Positions 43,451 to 52,521 are shown, counted from the stretch's first letter. The stretch is 55,145 nt of DNA from Flavobacteriales bacterium (GCA_011524905.1 WTJI01000047.1:1-55145), one strand, 5' to 3'. The notes: generated by a model from the sequence alone, not told the origin. Numbers and translations: made by a program.

Positions 43451-45151
43451 TCAATGTGTTGCTTTGTCTGCACCACTGGGAATACGAATATTTTCTACAA
43501 TTTCTTGAACCCCCTGAGGGACTTCACTAGTAAATCTATTGACAATGAGTGACACGGCAAAATTGACCAACATGGCGATAGTACCAAAGCCTTCGGGAGA
43601 GATCCCAAACCACCAATGTGCTTTTAAACCAGCTACGGCTGCTTTACCACCATCAAAAATGCCAAATTTAAATTTCAGCATGTAAAAAACCATTAGGGAA
43701 ATCCCTACTATCATTCCAGTAACAGCACCCTCTTTGTTCATTCTCTTGTAGAAAATACCTAGAATGATGGCTGGAAAGAAAGAGGCAGCAGCCAACCCAA
43801 AGGCTAAGGCAACGACTGCTGCTACAAAGCCTGGCGGATTGATACCAAAATACCCCGCTACACAAACAGCACCTACAGCAGCAATACGAGCAGCAACCAA
43901 TTCTTGTTTCTCCGTAATCTTAGGATTAAATACGTTTTTAATCAAGTCATGGGAAACTGAGGCAGAAATTACCAGTAGTAATCCAGCTGCAGTGGATAAT
44001 GCAGCTGCCAAGCCGCCCGCAGCAACCAAAGCAATTACCCAAGCAGGAAGATCTGCAATTTCTGGGTTTGCCAATACCATAATATCCCTATCTACGGTCA
44101 GTTCATTGGCTGTACCTGCCACATACTGAATTTTCCCATCTCCGTTTATGTCATTAAATTTCAACAATCCTGTTTTCTCCCAGTTAGAAAACCATGTTGG
44201 CATATCGCTATAGGCTTTATTACTAACGGTATTGATCAAATTTGTTCTTGCAAAGACAGCCACTGCAGGAGCCGTTGTGTAAAGAATAGCAATAAACAAC
44301 AAGGCCAATCCTGCAGACTTCCGAGCGTCTCGCACTTTTTTCACCGTGAAAAAGCGGACGATTACATGTGGTAATCCCGCTGTACCAACCATTAATGCAA
44401 GGGTAATAGCAAAAACATCTATTAGTGACTTAGAGCCTTGAGTATAAGCAGCAAATCCTAGCTCAGTAGAAAGCCCATTAAGTTTTTTGAGCAAGTAAGT
44501 GCCGTCAGCTCCTTTGGCCCCCATGCCCAGTTGTGGAATTGGATTGCCAGTCATTTGAATTGATATAAATATCGCGGGTACCATAAATGCAAAAATCAAT
44601 ACACAGTATTGAGCCACTTGAGTGTACGTGATGCCTTTCATCCCACCTAATACAGCATAAAACAAAACAATAACCATTCCAATAACTACACCTGTATTGA
44701 TATCTACTTCAAGGAAACGAGAGAAAACAACACCTACACCACGCATTTGACCAGCAACATAGGTAAATGACACTAATAAAGCGCACATTACAGCTACAAC
44801 ACGTGCTGTTTTGGAATAATAACGCTCCCCTATAAAATCAGGTACAGTAAATTTTCCAAACTTCCTGAGGTAAGGTGCCAAAAGTAGTGCCAATAACACA
44901 TAGCCGCCTGTCCATCCCATCAAATAAACAGTTCCATCATAGCCCATAAAAGAAATCAATCCTGCCATGGAAATAAATGAAGCTGCGGACATCCAATCGG
45001 CTGCTGTAGCCATGCCATTTGCAAGAGGAGAGACCCCCCCGCCAGCTACATAGAATTCTTTAGTTGATCCTGCATGCGACCATATCGCTATCCCGATGTA
45101 CAAAGCGAAAGTAATCCCTACAAAAATGTAGGTCCATATTTGTACGGACAT
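43451..45151 (-). CDS. Acetate/short-chain-acid Na+ symporter, large subunit (SSS)
   Basis: A 566-residue SSS protein. FYVAGGGVSPLANGMATAADWMSAASFISMAGLI and the presence of a DUF4212 gene immediately upstream mark the two-subunit VC_2705-like group (Na_symport_lg), often called cation acetate symporter. It imports acetate or similar monocarboxylates with Na+. A soluble loop (about residues 320-355, with NGDGKIQYV) interrupts the helices. Upstream gap to the small subunit is 32 bases; downstream gap to acs is 61 bases. Confidence 0.94.
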   Translation of the reverse strand: MSVQIWTYIFVGITFALYIGIAIWSHAGSTKEFYVAGGGVSPLANGMATAADWMSAASFISMAGLISFMGYDGTVYLMGWTGGYVLLALLLAPYLRKFGKFTVPDFIGERYYSKTARVVAVMCALLVSFTYVAGQMRGVGVVFSRFLEVDINTGVVIGMVIVLFYAVLGGMKGITYTQVAQYCVLIFAFMVPAIFISIQMTGNPIPQLGMGAKGADGTYLLKKLNGLSTELGFAAYTQGSKSLIDVFAITLALMVGTAGLPHVIVRFFTVKKVRDARKSAGLALLFIAILYTTAPAVAVFARTNLINTVSNKAYSDMPTWFSNWEKTGLLKFNDINGDGKIQYVAGTANELTVDRDIMVLANPEIADLPAWVIALVAAGGLAAALSTAAGLLLVISASVSHDLIKNVFNPKITEKQELVAARIAAVGAVCVAGYFGINPPGFVAAVVALAFGLAAASFFPAIILGIFYKRMNKEGAVTGMIVGISLMVFYMLKFKFGIFDGGKAAVAGLKAHWWFGISPEGFGTIAMLVNFAVSLIVNRFTSEVPQGVQEIVENIRIPSGADKATH

Positions 45152-45183
45152 AATATTATTTTAGGTTAAAATTCCTTTTAGCT

Positions 45184-45459
45184 TCATTTTTCATCAAATC
45201 CATACTTAGCATCTAGCTTATTCATCAGGCGAACATAAATAAAAATCAGGCCAACAAATACATAGATAGATCCCTGCTGGGCAAACCAAAAACCCAAGGG
45301 GAATCCTGAAATATAGAAGTTGTCAAGGAAATCTTTAAATAAAATTCCAGCGCCAAATGAAACACTAAACCAGATACTTAATAAAATAGTCAGATACTGC
45401 AGGTTGGTTTTCCAATAACTTGTAGAAGCAGAAAAATTTTTGCCCTTTATTTTTTTCAT
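45184..45459 (-). CDS. DUF4212 symporter small subunit
   Basis: A 91-residue membrane protein with two helices. SYWKTNLQYLTILLSIWFSVSFGAGILF and ISGFPLGFWFAQQGSIYVFVGLIFIYVRLMNKLD are the DUF4212 (sodium/substrate symporter small subunit) pattern. It is the obligate-looking partner of the SSS large subunit directly downstream and probably stabilises or targets it. First gene of the acetate operon; its start is 150 bases from the divergent acyl-CoA dehydrogenase. Confidence 0.95.
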   Translation of the reverse strand: MKKIKGKNFSASTSYWKTNLQYLTILLSIWFSVSFGAGILFKDFLDNFYISGFPLGFWFAQQGSIYVFVGLIFIYVRLMNKLDAKYGFDEK

Positions 45460-45609
45460 AAGGATCCTTTACGCTACAAAATACTAAAAAAAGCTAGCTA
45501 TTTGTTCTCCTAAAATATCCAATTTAAATTTATCTCGTATCTTGAATCCGACTTTACAATGTAGAATTGAAGAATGAGTATGAAGTTGAACTAAATCCAT
45601 CAAAATATT
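45460..45609. promoter_or_regulatory. Divergent promoter region, acetate operon / acyl-CoA dehydrogenase
   Basis: 150 bases between divergent starts. On the minus strand TAGTATTTTG lies about 15 bases before the DUF4212 start, and on the plus strand TTTACAATGTAG precedes the dehydrogenase. Neither is an exact promoter match, and no regulator gene is adjacent. Confidence 0.3.
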
Positions 45610-47424
45610 ATGGCGACAAAATATGTAGACCTTGCTACGGTAAAATTTTTCATGAACCAAGTACAAGAAGCAGAAACTGTTTTAGACAAAGAGCGTTATC
45701 AAGATCATGACAGTGCATCGGTTGATTTATTTATAGAATCAGTCAAGCAATTTGCAGACAAGGAGCTTTTTCCTTATTTCAAGGAAATGGATGAAAAGCC
45801 AGCCTATCACAAAGACGGCAGCGTTGTTGTCCATCCGCAAGTAGACAAAATGATGAAACAAGGAGGAGAGTTGGGCTTAATTGCTGCTCCTTTTGATTAT
45901 GAGGATGGGGGGCTTCAATTGCCCATGCTGGTTCATACAGCAGCTGGTTATATTTTGGATGCTGCTAACAACCATTTACCAGGATATGCAGGACTGACCT
46001 CTGGTGCTGCCGAACTGATTTTAGAATTTGGAAGTAAAGCCCTCAAAGAATCCTACACACCCAAAATGCTTTCAGGAGAATGGGGGGGCACTATGTGTCT
46101 AACAGAACCACAAGCAGGAAGCTCACTATCTGATATCGTTACTAAGGCCATCCCTACCGATAAAGGACACTATAAAATCAATGGACAGAAAATATTCATC
46201 TCAGGCGGAGACCATCAATATGCAGACAATATTGTACACCTACTTTTGGCTCGAATCGAAGGGGCACCTGCTGGGACTAAGGGTATCTCACTTTTTGTTG
46301 TTCCTAAAAATCGAGTAACTGACAGTGGAGAATTGGTTCCCAATGATGTTACTACCGTTGCAGATTTTCAAAAAATGGGGCAAAAAGGCTACTGTACCAC
46401 CCATTTAGGCTTTGGCGATAAAGATGATTGTCAAGGCTATTTAGTCGGCGAAGCCAACAAAGGGTTACATTATATGTTTTTGATGATGAATGGAGCGCGT
46501 ATAGCCGTAGGAAGAACGGCTTCAGCTATTGCATCTGGCGCATACTATGCTTCTTTGGAATATGCCAACGAAAGACCACAAGGTAGAAAGTTGAGCTCCG
46601 ACGGCACCAAAAACCTTAATCAAAAACAAAATCTCATTGTTGAACACCCCGATGTAAGACGGATGTTACTTTTACAAAAAGCCGTTGTAGAGGGAGGTAT
46701 GAATCTTATTTTTAAGGCAGCCAAATACTATGACTTGCAACATACAGCGCAAGACAAGACAGAAAAACACAAATACCACAGTCTGCTAGAAATGATTATT
46801 CCTGTGGTCAAAACCTATCCATCAGAAGCTGGTATTTATGCCATCAACAATGGGCTACAAATATTAGGTGGCTATGGGTTTTGTGCAGACTATATTCTCC
46901 AACAGTACTATCGTGATATTAGGATTTGTGCCATATATGAAGGGACAACAGGAATCCAATCTCAAGATCTCTTAGGGAGAAAAATGATGCTCAATAATGG
47001 CGAAGGGGCACAACTTTTACTGGCCGAGATCCAACAAACACTGGATGCGGCGCTTCAAATTCCTGGTTTGGAGATATGGGCCAAACAATTGGGCGAACAA
47101 CTCCAACGCACCCAAGAAATCTTACAGCATTTGGTGCCGTTTGCCATGCAAGGCGACTTCGAACGCTTCCTAGCAGACGCCTCTGTTTTTATGGAATTCT
47201 TTAGTTTGGTACTCATTGGCTGGTCATGGCTTGAAATTGCAGTTGTTGCAAAACGGGCATTGATAACAGGAGATACAACGCACGATGCAACCTTTTATGA
47301 AAGTAAGTTAGAAACACTAGAATACTTCTTTGTCTATGAACTGCCCAAAACCAAAGGTTTGGCTGAAGTATTACTCCACCCTTCTGCTGTCACAATCAAA
47401 AAAGAAAAAGAATTGATTCAATAA
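45610..47424 (+). CDS. Acyl-CoA dehydrogenase with C-terminal extension
   Basis: A 604-residue flavoenzyme. MCLTEPQAGSSLSDI (FAD/substrate contact), GQKIFISGGDH, RIAVGRTASAIASG and the catalytic Glu in RICAIYEGTTGIQSQDLLG place it in the acyl-CoA dehydrogenase family. It is longer than the classical 380-400 residue enzyme and has the Acyl-CoA_dh_C extension, as in the AidB-like/FadE-type enzymes acting on medium to long chains in beta-oxidation. It diverges from the acetate operon, so acyl-CoA and acetate metabolism may be controlled together. Confidence 0.95.
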   Translation: MATKYVDLATVKFFMNQVQEAETVLDKERYQDHDSASVDLFIESVKQFADKELFPYFKEMDEKPAYHKDGSVVVHPQVDKMMKQGGELGLIAAPFDYEDGGLQLPMLVHTAAGYILDAANNHLPGYAGLTSGAAELILEFGSKALKESYTPKMLSGEWGGTMCLTEPQAGSSLSDIVTKAIPTDKGHYKINGQKIFISGGDHQYADNIVHLLLARIEGAPAGTKGISLFVVPKNRVTDSGELVPNDVTTVADFQKMGQKGYCTTHLGFGDKDDCQGYLVGEANKGLHYMFLMMNGARIAVGRTASAIASGAYYASLEYANERPQGRKLSSDGTKNLNQKQNLIVEHPDVRRMLLLQKAVVEGGMNLIFKAAKYYDLQHTAQDKTEKHKYHSLLEMIIPVVKTYPSEAGIYAINNGLQILGGYGFCADYILQQYYRDIRICAIYEGTTGIQSQDLLGRKMMLNNGEGAQLLLAEIQQTLDAALQIPGLEIWAKQLGEQLQRTQEILQHLVPFAMQGDFERFLADASVFMEFFSLVLIGWSWLEIAVVAKRALITGDTTHDATFYESKLETLEYFFVYELPKTKGLAEVLLHPSAVTIKKEKELIQ

Positions 47425-47503
47425 GCAATGCTTTGTCAAAATAGAAGAAAGGTTTTCAAATTGGGCTGATCGTAACACCATTAAACAAATCAAACAATAA
47501 GCG

Positions 47504-48232
47504 ATGAAACACAGGTTCACTCCATACTTGCAAAAGGTAAAGCGTTGTTGCTTACAGCCGACACTATACTTTTTCTTGCTTATTTTAAGCAGCACAATAC
47601 TACTGGCACAAGACTGGGCCCAACTGAATTATTATAAAAAGGCAAACGATACGCTTGCTATTCCTCTTGCAGGAGAAAACCGGGTTGTTTTTATGGGGAA
47701 TTCCATAACACAAGGATGGATTCAAAGCCGACCTCATTTTTTTGAAGATAAACCTTATATCAATAGAGGAATTGGAGGTCAGACTACCCCCCAAATGCTC
47801 TTGCGTTTCCGACAAGACGTGATCGCCCTCAAACCAAAGGCTGTGGTCATCCTAGCAGGCACCAATGATATTGCTGGGAATACTGGACCTAGTACCCTTT
47901 CAGAAATAGCTGGCCATATAAAATCAATGTGCGAACTGGCTAAAAGCCATCAGATTCAAGTAATACTTTGTTCAGTCTTACCAGCAGAAGACTATCCATG
48001 GCAACCAGGAAAAGATCCCAAAAACAAAATCCCGGCTCTAAACCGATTACTTAAAACCTATGCCCAGCAACGAGAGGTTTATTACCTAGATTATTTTGAA
48101 GCCATGGCCAATAAGAATAATGGCTTAGATCCCGTTTACTCTTACGATGGGGTCCATTTGACTGATCAAGGGTATGCCTTTATTGAGCCCATGGTTGAAC
48201 AAGCGCTACGTGATTTAGGTATTGGACTTTAA
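47504..48232 (+). CDS. SGNH/GDSL-type esterase, exported
   Basis: A 242-residue protein with a signal peptide (uncleaved N-terminal positively charged stretch, then ...TILLAQ). Block motifs: GNSIT with nucleophile Ser67, INRGIGGQTT (Gly about 92), AGTNDIAGN (Asn121) and SYDGVHL (Asp215/His218). Family members deacetylate sugars or hydrolyse lipids in the envelope. Its 3' end overlaps the convergent acetoacetate-CoA ligase gene by 18 bases. No sugar-utilisation partners nearby. Confidence 0.92.
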   Translation: MKHRFTPYLQKVKRCCLQPTLYFFLLILSSTILLAQDWAQLNYYKKANDTLAIPLAGENRVVFMGNSITQGWIQSRPHFFEDKPYINRGIGGQTTPQMLLRFRQDVIALKPKAVVILAGTNDIAGNTGPSTLSEIAGHIKSMCELAKSHQIQVILCSVLPAEDYPWQPGKDPKNKIPALNRLLKTYAQQREVYYLDYFEAMANKNNGLDPVYSYDGVHLTDQGYAFIEPMVEQALRDLGIGL

Positions 48233-50149
48233 TTTTTTATATATATCCTCATAGATAAGGAGAGAATCTGGATTACGCATAGCCCCTGGGTTAGCAGTAT
48301 TCTTTGCTGCTGCCCCCGTTAAAATCTTCTTAACAGGAATTTCCAGCTTTTTCCCACTTAATGTGTAGGGCACTTGAGACACTTGAAATATCCGATCAGG
48401 GACGTGACGCGGGGAACATTGCTGTCGAATACAGGATCTGATGTCTTCTTCCAGTTTAGGCGTTAAAGAGCTTGCTATGACAACAAATAAAAGTAATTCA
48501 GATAAACCTTCCTTTATACCTACATCAACGATAAGATGGTCTTGTAAAAAGTGAAGTGTATCTAGCGCTTGGTACAATTCAGCAGTCCCAATTCGAATAC
48601 CGTTTTTGTTGAGCGTAGCATCAGAACGACCTAAAATTTGAATCCCTTTCTGGGGGTCGATTGCTATCCAATCGCCGTGGGTCCAAACCCCTTTATAGGC
48701 GCCAAAGTAGCTTTCGTGATAACGTTTATTTTCTTTGTCATCCCAAAAATAAAGTGGCATACAAGGCATCGGCTGTGCCAAAATCAATTCTGCTGTCTGC
48801 ATAGTAACAGGACATCCATCTGTATCCCAAGCCGCTATATCAGCTCCAAGCATTGGGCTTTGTAAATAGCCTGCATAAACAGGATGCCATGGATTACCTC
48901 CAATAAATGCAGAGCAAACGTCCGTACCACCACTCAAAGAAATAATATGCGCCTGGGGCAGGCGATTTTGTAGCCATCTAAAAGCATCCGCAGACAAGGG
49001 AGCACCCGTTGCGCCAATGGTTTTCAATTGTGGTAACTTCTCTTGGTTGACTTCCCGTAGATCAGCCTTCATGGCCTGGGTGAAAAATGGTGCACCATGC
49101 CCAAAATGATCAATTTTGACCTGATTGGCAAAACGCCATTGTACACCCAAATCAGGGTAGGCTACTGACCCATCAAAAATACACAGCTGCGCCCCGCATA
49201 ATAATGCACCAAGTGCATAATTCCACATCATCCAACCCGTGGTAGTGTGCCAAAAAAATCGTTCCCCTGACTGAACATTCTGGTGTAGTGCCATGGCTTT
49301 TAATTGCTCCAATAGCATCCCCCCTGTACGATGGGTAATGGCTTTGGGCTTTCCTGTAGTCCCAGAGGAAAACAATACCCATATGGGATGATCAAAAGGA
49401 ACAGAAAGAGGTTTTAGCTGATAAACTTCTTGAGTGGTAAAATCCCATTCTGTTAAATCACCCGGGAAAGATATGGTTCGTTCTAGGCTCTTTAAGTTTG
49501 CGCTTAAGAATGCAACTTTTTTTGCCAAATCAAATCGTTTCCCGTTGTAGGTGTATTCTTTGACCGTCAAGAGCACCTTGGGGTGCAGTTGTCCCAATCG
49601 ACTGATCACACTAGCCGTACCGAAGTCGGGGGAACAACAACTCCAAATAGCACCCAAGGCATTAGTCGCTAAAAAAGCAGCAATACTATCGGGGTGGTAA
49701 TGTAAATAGCCTACCACAACATCGCCCATGCCTACACCCACTTGCTTTAATTTTGCTTGGATTTCTACGGCCCGCTTGAGTAATGCATTCCAAGTAATTG
49801 TGACTATTTCTCCCTTTTCATTACCGTAAAAAAGAGCAGGTTGCCCATGTTTGAAATGGCGCTCAATATGATGTGTATAACTTAATTCCGCTCCCTCAAA
49901 CCACAGTGTCTTGTAAAATGGCTGTTGGATCTTGACAATACTATGGGGAGGTTTCGAAAATTCAACCTCAAAAAAACGAGCTATTGAATCCCAAAAACCA
50001 GATAAGTCTCTAACTGACCATTCATGCATGGCAGTGTAATCATTAAAATAAAGCTGTTTTGACTCTTCCAAAAATGTTTGAAAGGCCGTTAGCATACTTT
50101 GCTGTTTACTCAAGGGAGTGGGCGTCCATATGGGTTGATCTTGTTGCAT
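48215..50149 (-). CDS. Acetoacetate--CoA ligase
   Basis: A 644-residue AMP-forming ligase. The long N-terminal region (AMHEWSVRDLSGFWDSIARFFEVEF), P-loop LFSSGTTGKPKAITHRTGGML, WTHGDWIAIDPQKGIQILGRSDATLNKNGIRIGTAELYQAL and the C-terminal SGKKLEIPVKKILTG with its catalytic Lys match acetoacetyl-CoA synthetase. It activates acetoacetate, feeding ketone-body, PHB or leucine catabolism. It follows the YdeI-like gene by 45 bases. Confidence 0.92.
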   Translation of the reverse strand: MQQDQPIWTPTPLSKQQSMLTAFQTFLEESKQLYFNDYTAMHEWSVRDLSGFWDSIARFFEVEFSKPPHSIVKIQQPFYKTLWFEGAELSYTHHIERHFKHGQPALFYGNEKGEIVTITWNALLKRAVEIQAKLKQVGVGMGDVVVGYLHYHPDSIAAFLATNALGAIWSCCSPDFGTASVISRLGQLHPKVLLTVKEYTYNGKRFDLAKKVAFLSANLKSLERTISFPGDLTEWDFTTQEVYQLKPLSVPFDHPIWVLFSSGTTGKPKAITHRTGGMLLEQLKAMALHQNVQSGERFFWHTTTGWMMWNYALGALLCGAQLCIFDGSVAYPDLGVQWRFANQVKIDHFGHGAPFFTQAMKADLREVNQEKLPQLKTIGATGAPLSADAFRWLQNRLPQAHIISLSGGTDVCSAFIGGNPWHPVYAGYLQSPMLGADIAAWDTDGCPVTMQTAELILAQPMPCMPLYFWDDKENKRYHESYFGAYKGVWTHGDWIAIDPQKGIQILGRSDATLNKNGIRIGTAELYQALDTLHFLQDHLIVDVGIKEGLSELLLFVVIASSLTPKLEEDIRSCIRQQCSPRHVPDRIFQVSQVPYTLSGKKLEIPVKKILTGAAAKNTANPGAMRNPDSLLIYEDIYKKLKSNT

Positions 50150-50194
50150 TGTCGGTTTGGTAGATTTCTTTGTAATAACAATTGAGCCACAGAA

Positions 50195-50773
50195 CTAGCT
50201 GCCAGGTAGTTTTTCCCCCTTGAAAGATAAACTGACAATCTTGGAGATTCTATTTCGACGGGTCTTTTCAGTTTTGGCTAGTTTAATCCATCTAAGGACA
50301 AAGCGTTTACTCGAGGGATTAATGCCGTCAAAAAAATCCTTTGCTTTTGGACTTTCTTTTAGTGCACAGGCTAAATCATCAGGGACTTCGAGCCGATCTA
50401 CATCATCCATAAAATTCCAAAGTCCTTTTTCTTTACTTTGATCGATGGCTTTTTGCCCTGCCCTATGCATGCGACCAGTGGCTATCAATTGTTCAGCTCG
50501 TATTTTATAAGACTGCGCCCAATGTTGCGATTTCCTTGGGGAAATCAATTGCATGGTCTTTTGGTCATCAAGCTTTCTGCGAATGCCATCGATCCATCCA
50601 AAACTTATCAATTCATCTAGCACTGCCTGTCTAGACACATATTTTCCTGTGACAGCCTTTTTATAGGTCACCAACCAGACACTCTCAGGCTGACTGTGAT
50701 GCGCTTCTAACCAAGTGCGAAGGGCTTCAGTACTTTCAATTAAGACTTGTTTGAAATTTTCTGTAACAATCAT
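50195..50773 (-). CDS. YdeI/OmpD-associated family protein
   Basis: A 192-residue cytoplasmic protein. ESVWLVTYKKAVTGKYVSRQAVLDELISFGWIDGIRRKLDDQKTMQLISPRKSQHWAQSYK and the basic C-terminal KTEKTRRNRISKIVSL place it in the YdeI/OmpD-associated family (with DUF1801-like relatives), whose activity is unknown but is linked to stress or antibiotic tolerance in some species. Its ATG overlaps the stop of the tiny upstream gene (ATGA at 50770-50773). Confidence 0.88.
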   Translation of the reverse strand: MIVTENFKQVLIESTEALRTWLEAHHSQPESVWLVTYKKAVTGKYVSRQAVLDELISFGWIDGIRRKLDDQKTMQLISPRKSQHWAQSYKIRAEQLIATGRMHRAGQKAIDQSKEKGLWNFMDDVDRLEVPDDLACALKESPKAKDFFDGINPSSKRFVLRWIKLAKTEKTRRNRISKIVSLSFKGEKLPGS

Positions 50774-50895
50774 TTCAATAGGACTTCATAGACAAAAACT
50801 GTAACAAGCACTCCTTTGAGAAAACTCAAATAAGCCGTCACTAAAGGGTGTTTTGACACTATTTTGCGCTGGAAAGCTACTATTTTTAGCAGCAT
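50770..50895 (-). CDS. 41-residue single-pass membrane protein
   Basis: ATG 50895, stop 50770-50772. MLLKIVAFQRKIVSKHPLV followed by one hydrophobic helix ending VFVYEVLLK. It starts 1 base after the stop of the 77-residue gene and its stop shares bases with the YdeI-like ATG, so the three genes interlock; such tight packing argues that this very short frame is translated. No family recognised. Confidence 0.6.
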   Translation of the reverse strand: MLLKIVAFQRKIVSKHPLVTAYLSFLKGVLVTVFVYEVLLK

Positions 50896-50896
50896 A

Positions 50897-51130
50897 TTAG
50901 TCAATTTTTTGATTGATGGAATCCAGCAGTAGGATCATTTGATCATATTTCACTTGTTCATCCATGTGCTGTTGAACATGTTCGTGGCGCAAAGAGTCAT
51001 CCTCTCTTAATAGTTCACTGATAATTCCAATGAATGCTATGGAGCCAAAAAAGAGACAGCCAGCAATAAAAATGGTCGTATTTACGGCAATAGTTGCCAA
51101 TGGGTCTTTAAGATATGCTTTAAAAATCAT
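50897..51130 (-). CDS. 77-residue membrane protein with cytoplasmic tail
   Basis: MIFKAYLKDPLATIAVNTTIF, one long hydrophobic helix (about 13-40) and a charged coiled-coil-like tail (SLRHEHVQQHMDEQVKYDQMILLLDSINQKID). Both this protein and the next 41-residue one carry a K-x-P-L-x-T element at the membrane edge. First gene of the interlocked run 51130-50195. No family recognised. Confidence 0.65.
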   Translation of the reverse strand: MIFKAYLKDPLATIAVNTTIFIAGCLFFGSIAFIGIISELLREDDSLRHEHVQQHMDEQVKYDQMILLLDSINQKID

Positions 51131-51411
51131 AAGTAGTTGGATTAAGGTTTAATAATAAAGATACAAGAACTCGACAAATAGTTGCGGGCTTTGAAAAGCA
51201 TATATGTTTACCAAATTGATTTCTCTTCACAGGATTCATAGTTGCCAAATAGTATGGTAAGCCATGTAACACTAGACTTATATAATAAAACACTGATCAA
51301 ATAATCAGGTGGTAGAAATAGGGTGAGACAACTCAGGGGTTTGGGCATGGGGAGCCCTTGAATTATGGTTTCTAACGGCTGGGGTAACCGATATTGAATA
51401 ACAATCTATTC
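51131..51411. other. Gene-free stretch
   Basis: About 280 bases with only short frames. It has GC-rich short stems (for example GGGC...GCCC around 51337-51353) but no coherent RNA family is recognisable. The two hairpins at its right edge are listed separately. Confidence 0.4.
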
Positions 51412-51415
51412 AATA
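51392..51415. repeat. AT-rich 9-bp inverted repeat
   Basis: TATTGAATA (51392-51400) and TATTCAATA (51407-51415) around a 6-base loop. It lies beside the terminator on the minus strand and may be a second, weaker hairpin or a protein site. Confidence 0.45.
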
Positions 51416-51445
51416 AAAAAACCACCGCAAGAGGCGGTGGTTCGT
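51412..51445 (-). terminator. Intrinsic terminator of the SnoaL/DoxX genes
   Basis: Minus-strand stem AACCACCGC (51434-51442 complement) with GCGGTGGTT (51420-51428 complement), 5-base loop, followed on that strand by a run of T. It lies 27 bases past the stop of the gene that ends at 51469. Confidence 0.88.
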
Positions 51446-51468
51446 TATTTTAATTGTCGCAACGAAAA

Positions 51469-51972
51469 CTATTCTGCTGTCTCCGTTGTACTTTCATCTG
51501 GCATTAAAGAAGCCATCAAGCCTCCTGCATCAAAATAATCGCCGCCAGCTATAATTTTACCGTCCTTAAAATCCCAGGTATGATAGGTTGTTAAGCTCCA
51601 CTTTTTTCCCGAGGCTGAATGTGTCCCTGTCCAAGTACCATAAGCTCTGACACTTCCATCTGGTAGGCCTGTTTCATTAGACACGCCTGGCAGGTAGGCT
51701 TGCGCAGTAAAAGTAACATCTTCCATAGCCGTTTGCCAACCCATTAAATACTCACCAAAAGCTTCTTTCCCAATTTGTTTGGATCCGTGAAAGGCAGGCT
51801 GCCATTGCAAATCGGGGTGAATCATATCCATTTGTGCTTGTGGATCTTGTTCATTTCCCTGAAGTTCTAGAAATTTTTCAATCATCGCTTTGTTCCCCTC
51901 AAAATCAGGGTGTAAGCCCTGCTGACAACCGAACACAGTCAGCGCAATAATACATAGATAAAACTTTTTCAT
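51469..51972 (-). CDS. SnoaL/NTF2-like lipoprotein
   Basis: A 167-residue lipoprotein from ATG 51972 (MKKFYLCII); the frame up to 51999 lacks a signal. Lipobox VFGC. EKFLELQGNEQDPQAQMDMIHPDLQWQP and GGDYFDAGGLMASL follow the NTF2-like ester-cyclase/SnoaL fold, a cone-shaped pocket for small ligands. Function unknown. It follows the DoxX-like gene after 76 bases and ends at a strong terminator. Confidence 0.8.
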   Translation of the reverse strand: MKKFYLCIIALTVFGCQQGLHPDFEGNKAMIEKFLELQGNEQDPQAQMDMIHPDLQWQPAFHGSKQIGKEAFGEYLMGWQTAMEDVTFTAQAYLPGVSNETGLPDGSVRAYGTWTGTHSASGKKWSLTTYHTWDFKDGKIIAGGDYFDAGGLMASLMPDESTTETAE

Positions 51973-52048
51973 TGTAAATAGTTTATGGTTATATCGCAAT
52001 ATACTGAATTTCAGTTATTCATGCTAAATTATGTGTCGAAGAATACCA

Positions 52049-52435
52049 TTAAGGTGCTTGGCTGCTTCGCTGGAGGTATAAAAGGAGCAATGACCCCAAT
52101 AAAAGTAATGCCGCGGGAAGGGACTTGATTAAAGCATCGTTGATTGAAAAATGAAAATAAATGGCTGCAGACATGAATAAACTAATTGTTATCAAGGCTG
52201 GGGTGATGAGTTTGGGAAAGCGAAAGCCAGCGAGTAAAGTAAGGGCCGCAATAACTTTGATTGCGCCAACAGCATACATCATATTTGCACTTAATCCATA
52301 AGCAGAAAATTCTGATAACATATCTGTGGCTGCGCCCCCGCGATAAATACTAGCTTGACCAAAACGCAATAACCAAACATTGAGAATAGTTAGGGCAACA
52401 ATAGCCATTAAAATTTTTTGGACAATTGTCTTCAT
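52049..52435 (-). CDS. DoxX-like membrane protein
   Basis: A 128-residue, four-helix protein from ATG 52435; the frame start at 52462 gives nine extra residues. LLRFGQASIYRG, MMYAVGAIKVIAALTLLAGF and the following helices fit the DoxX family (named for a subunit of thiosulfate:quinone oxidoreductase; most members are of unknown function). Likely in one transcript with the SnoaL-like gene. Confidence 0.78.
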   Translation of the reverse strand: MKTIVQKILMAIVALTILNVWLLRFGQASIYRGGAATDMLSEFSAYGLSANMMYAVGAIKVIAALTLLAGFRFPKLITPALITISLFMSAAIYFHFSINDALIKSLPAALLLLGSLLLLYLQRSSQAP

Positions 52436-52521
52436 CGTATTCGTTTTTTGTTTAAGATACAAAACTTTTAAATACCCGTAAGGTCGCGCTTTAGATGAAG
52501 AGGTTTTCTAATACTCAAACA

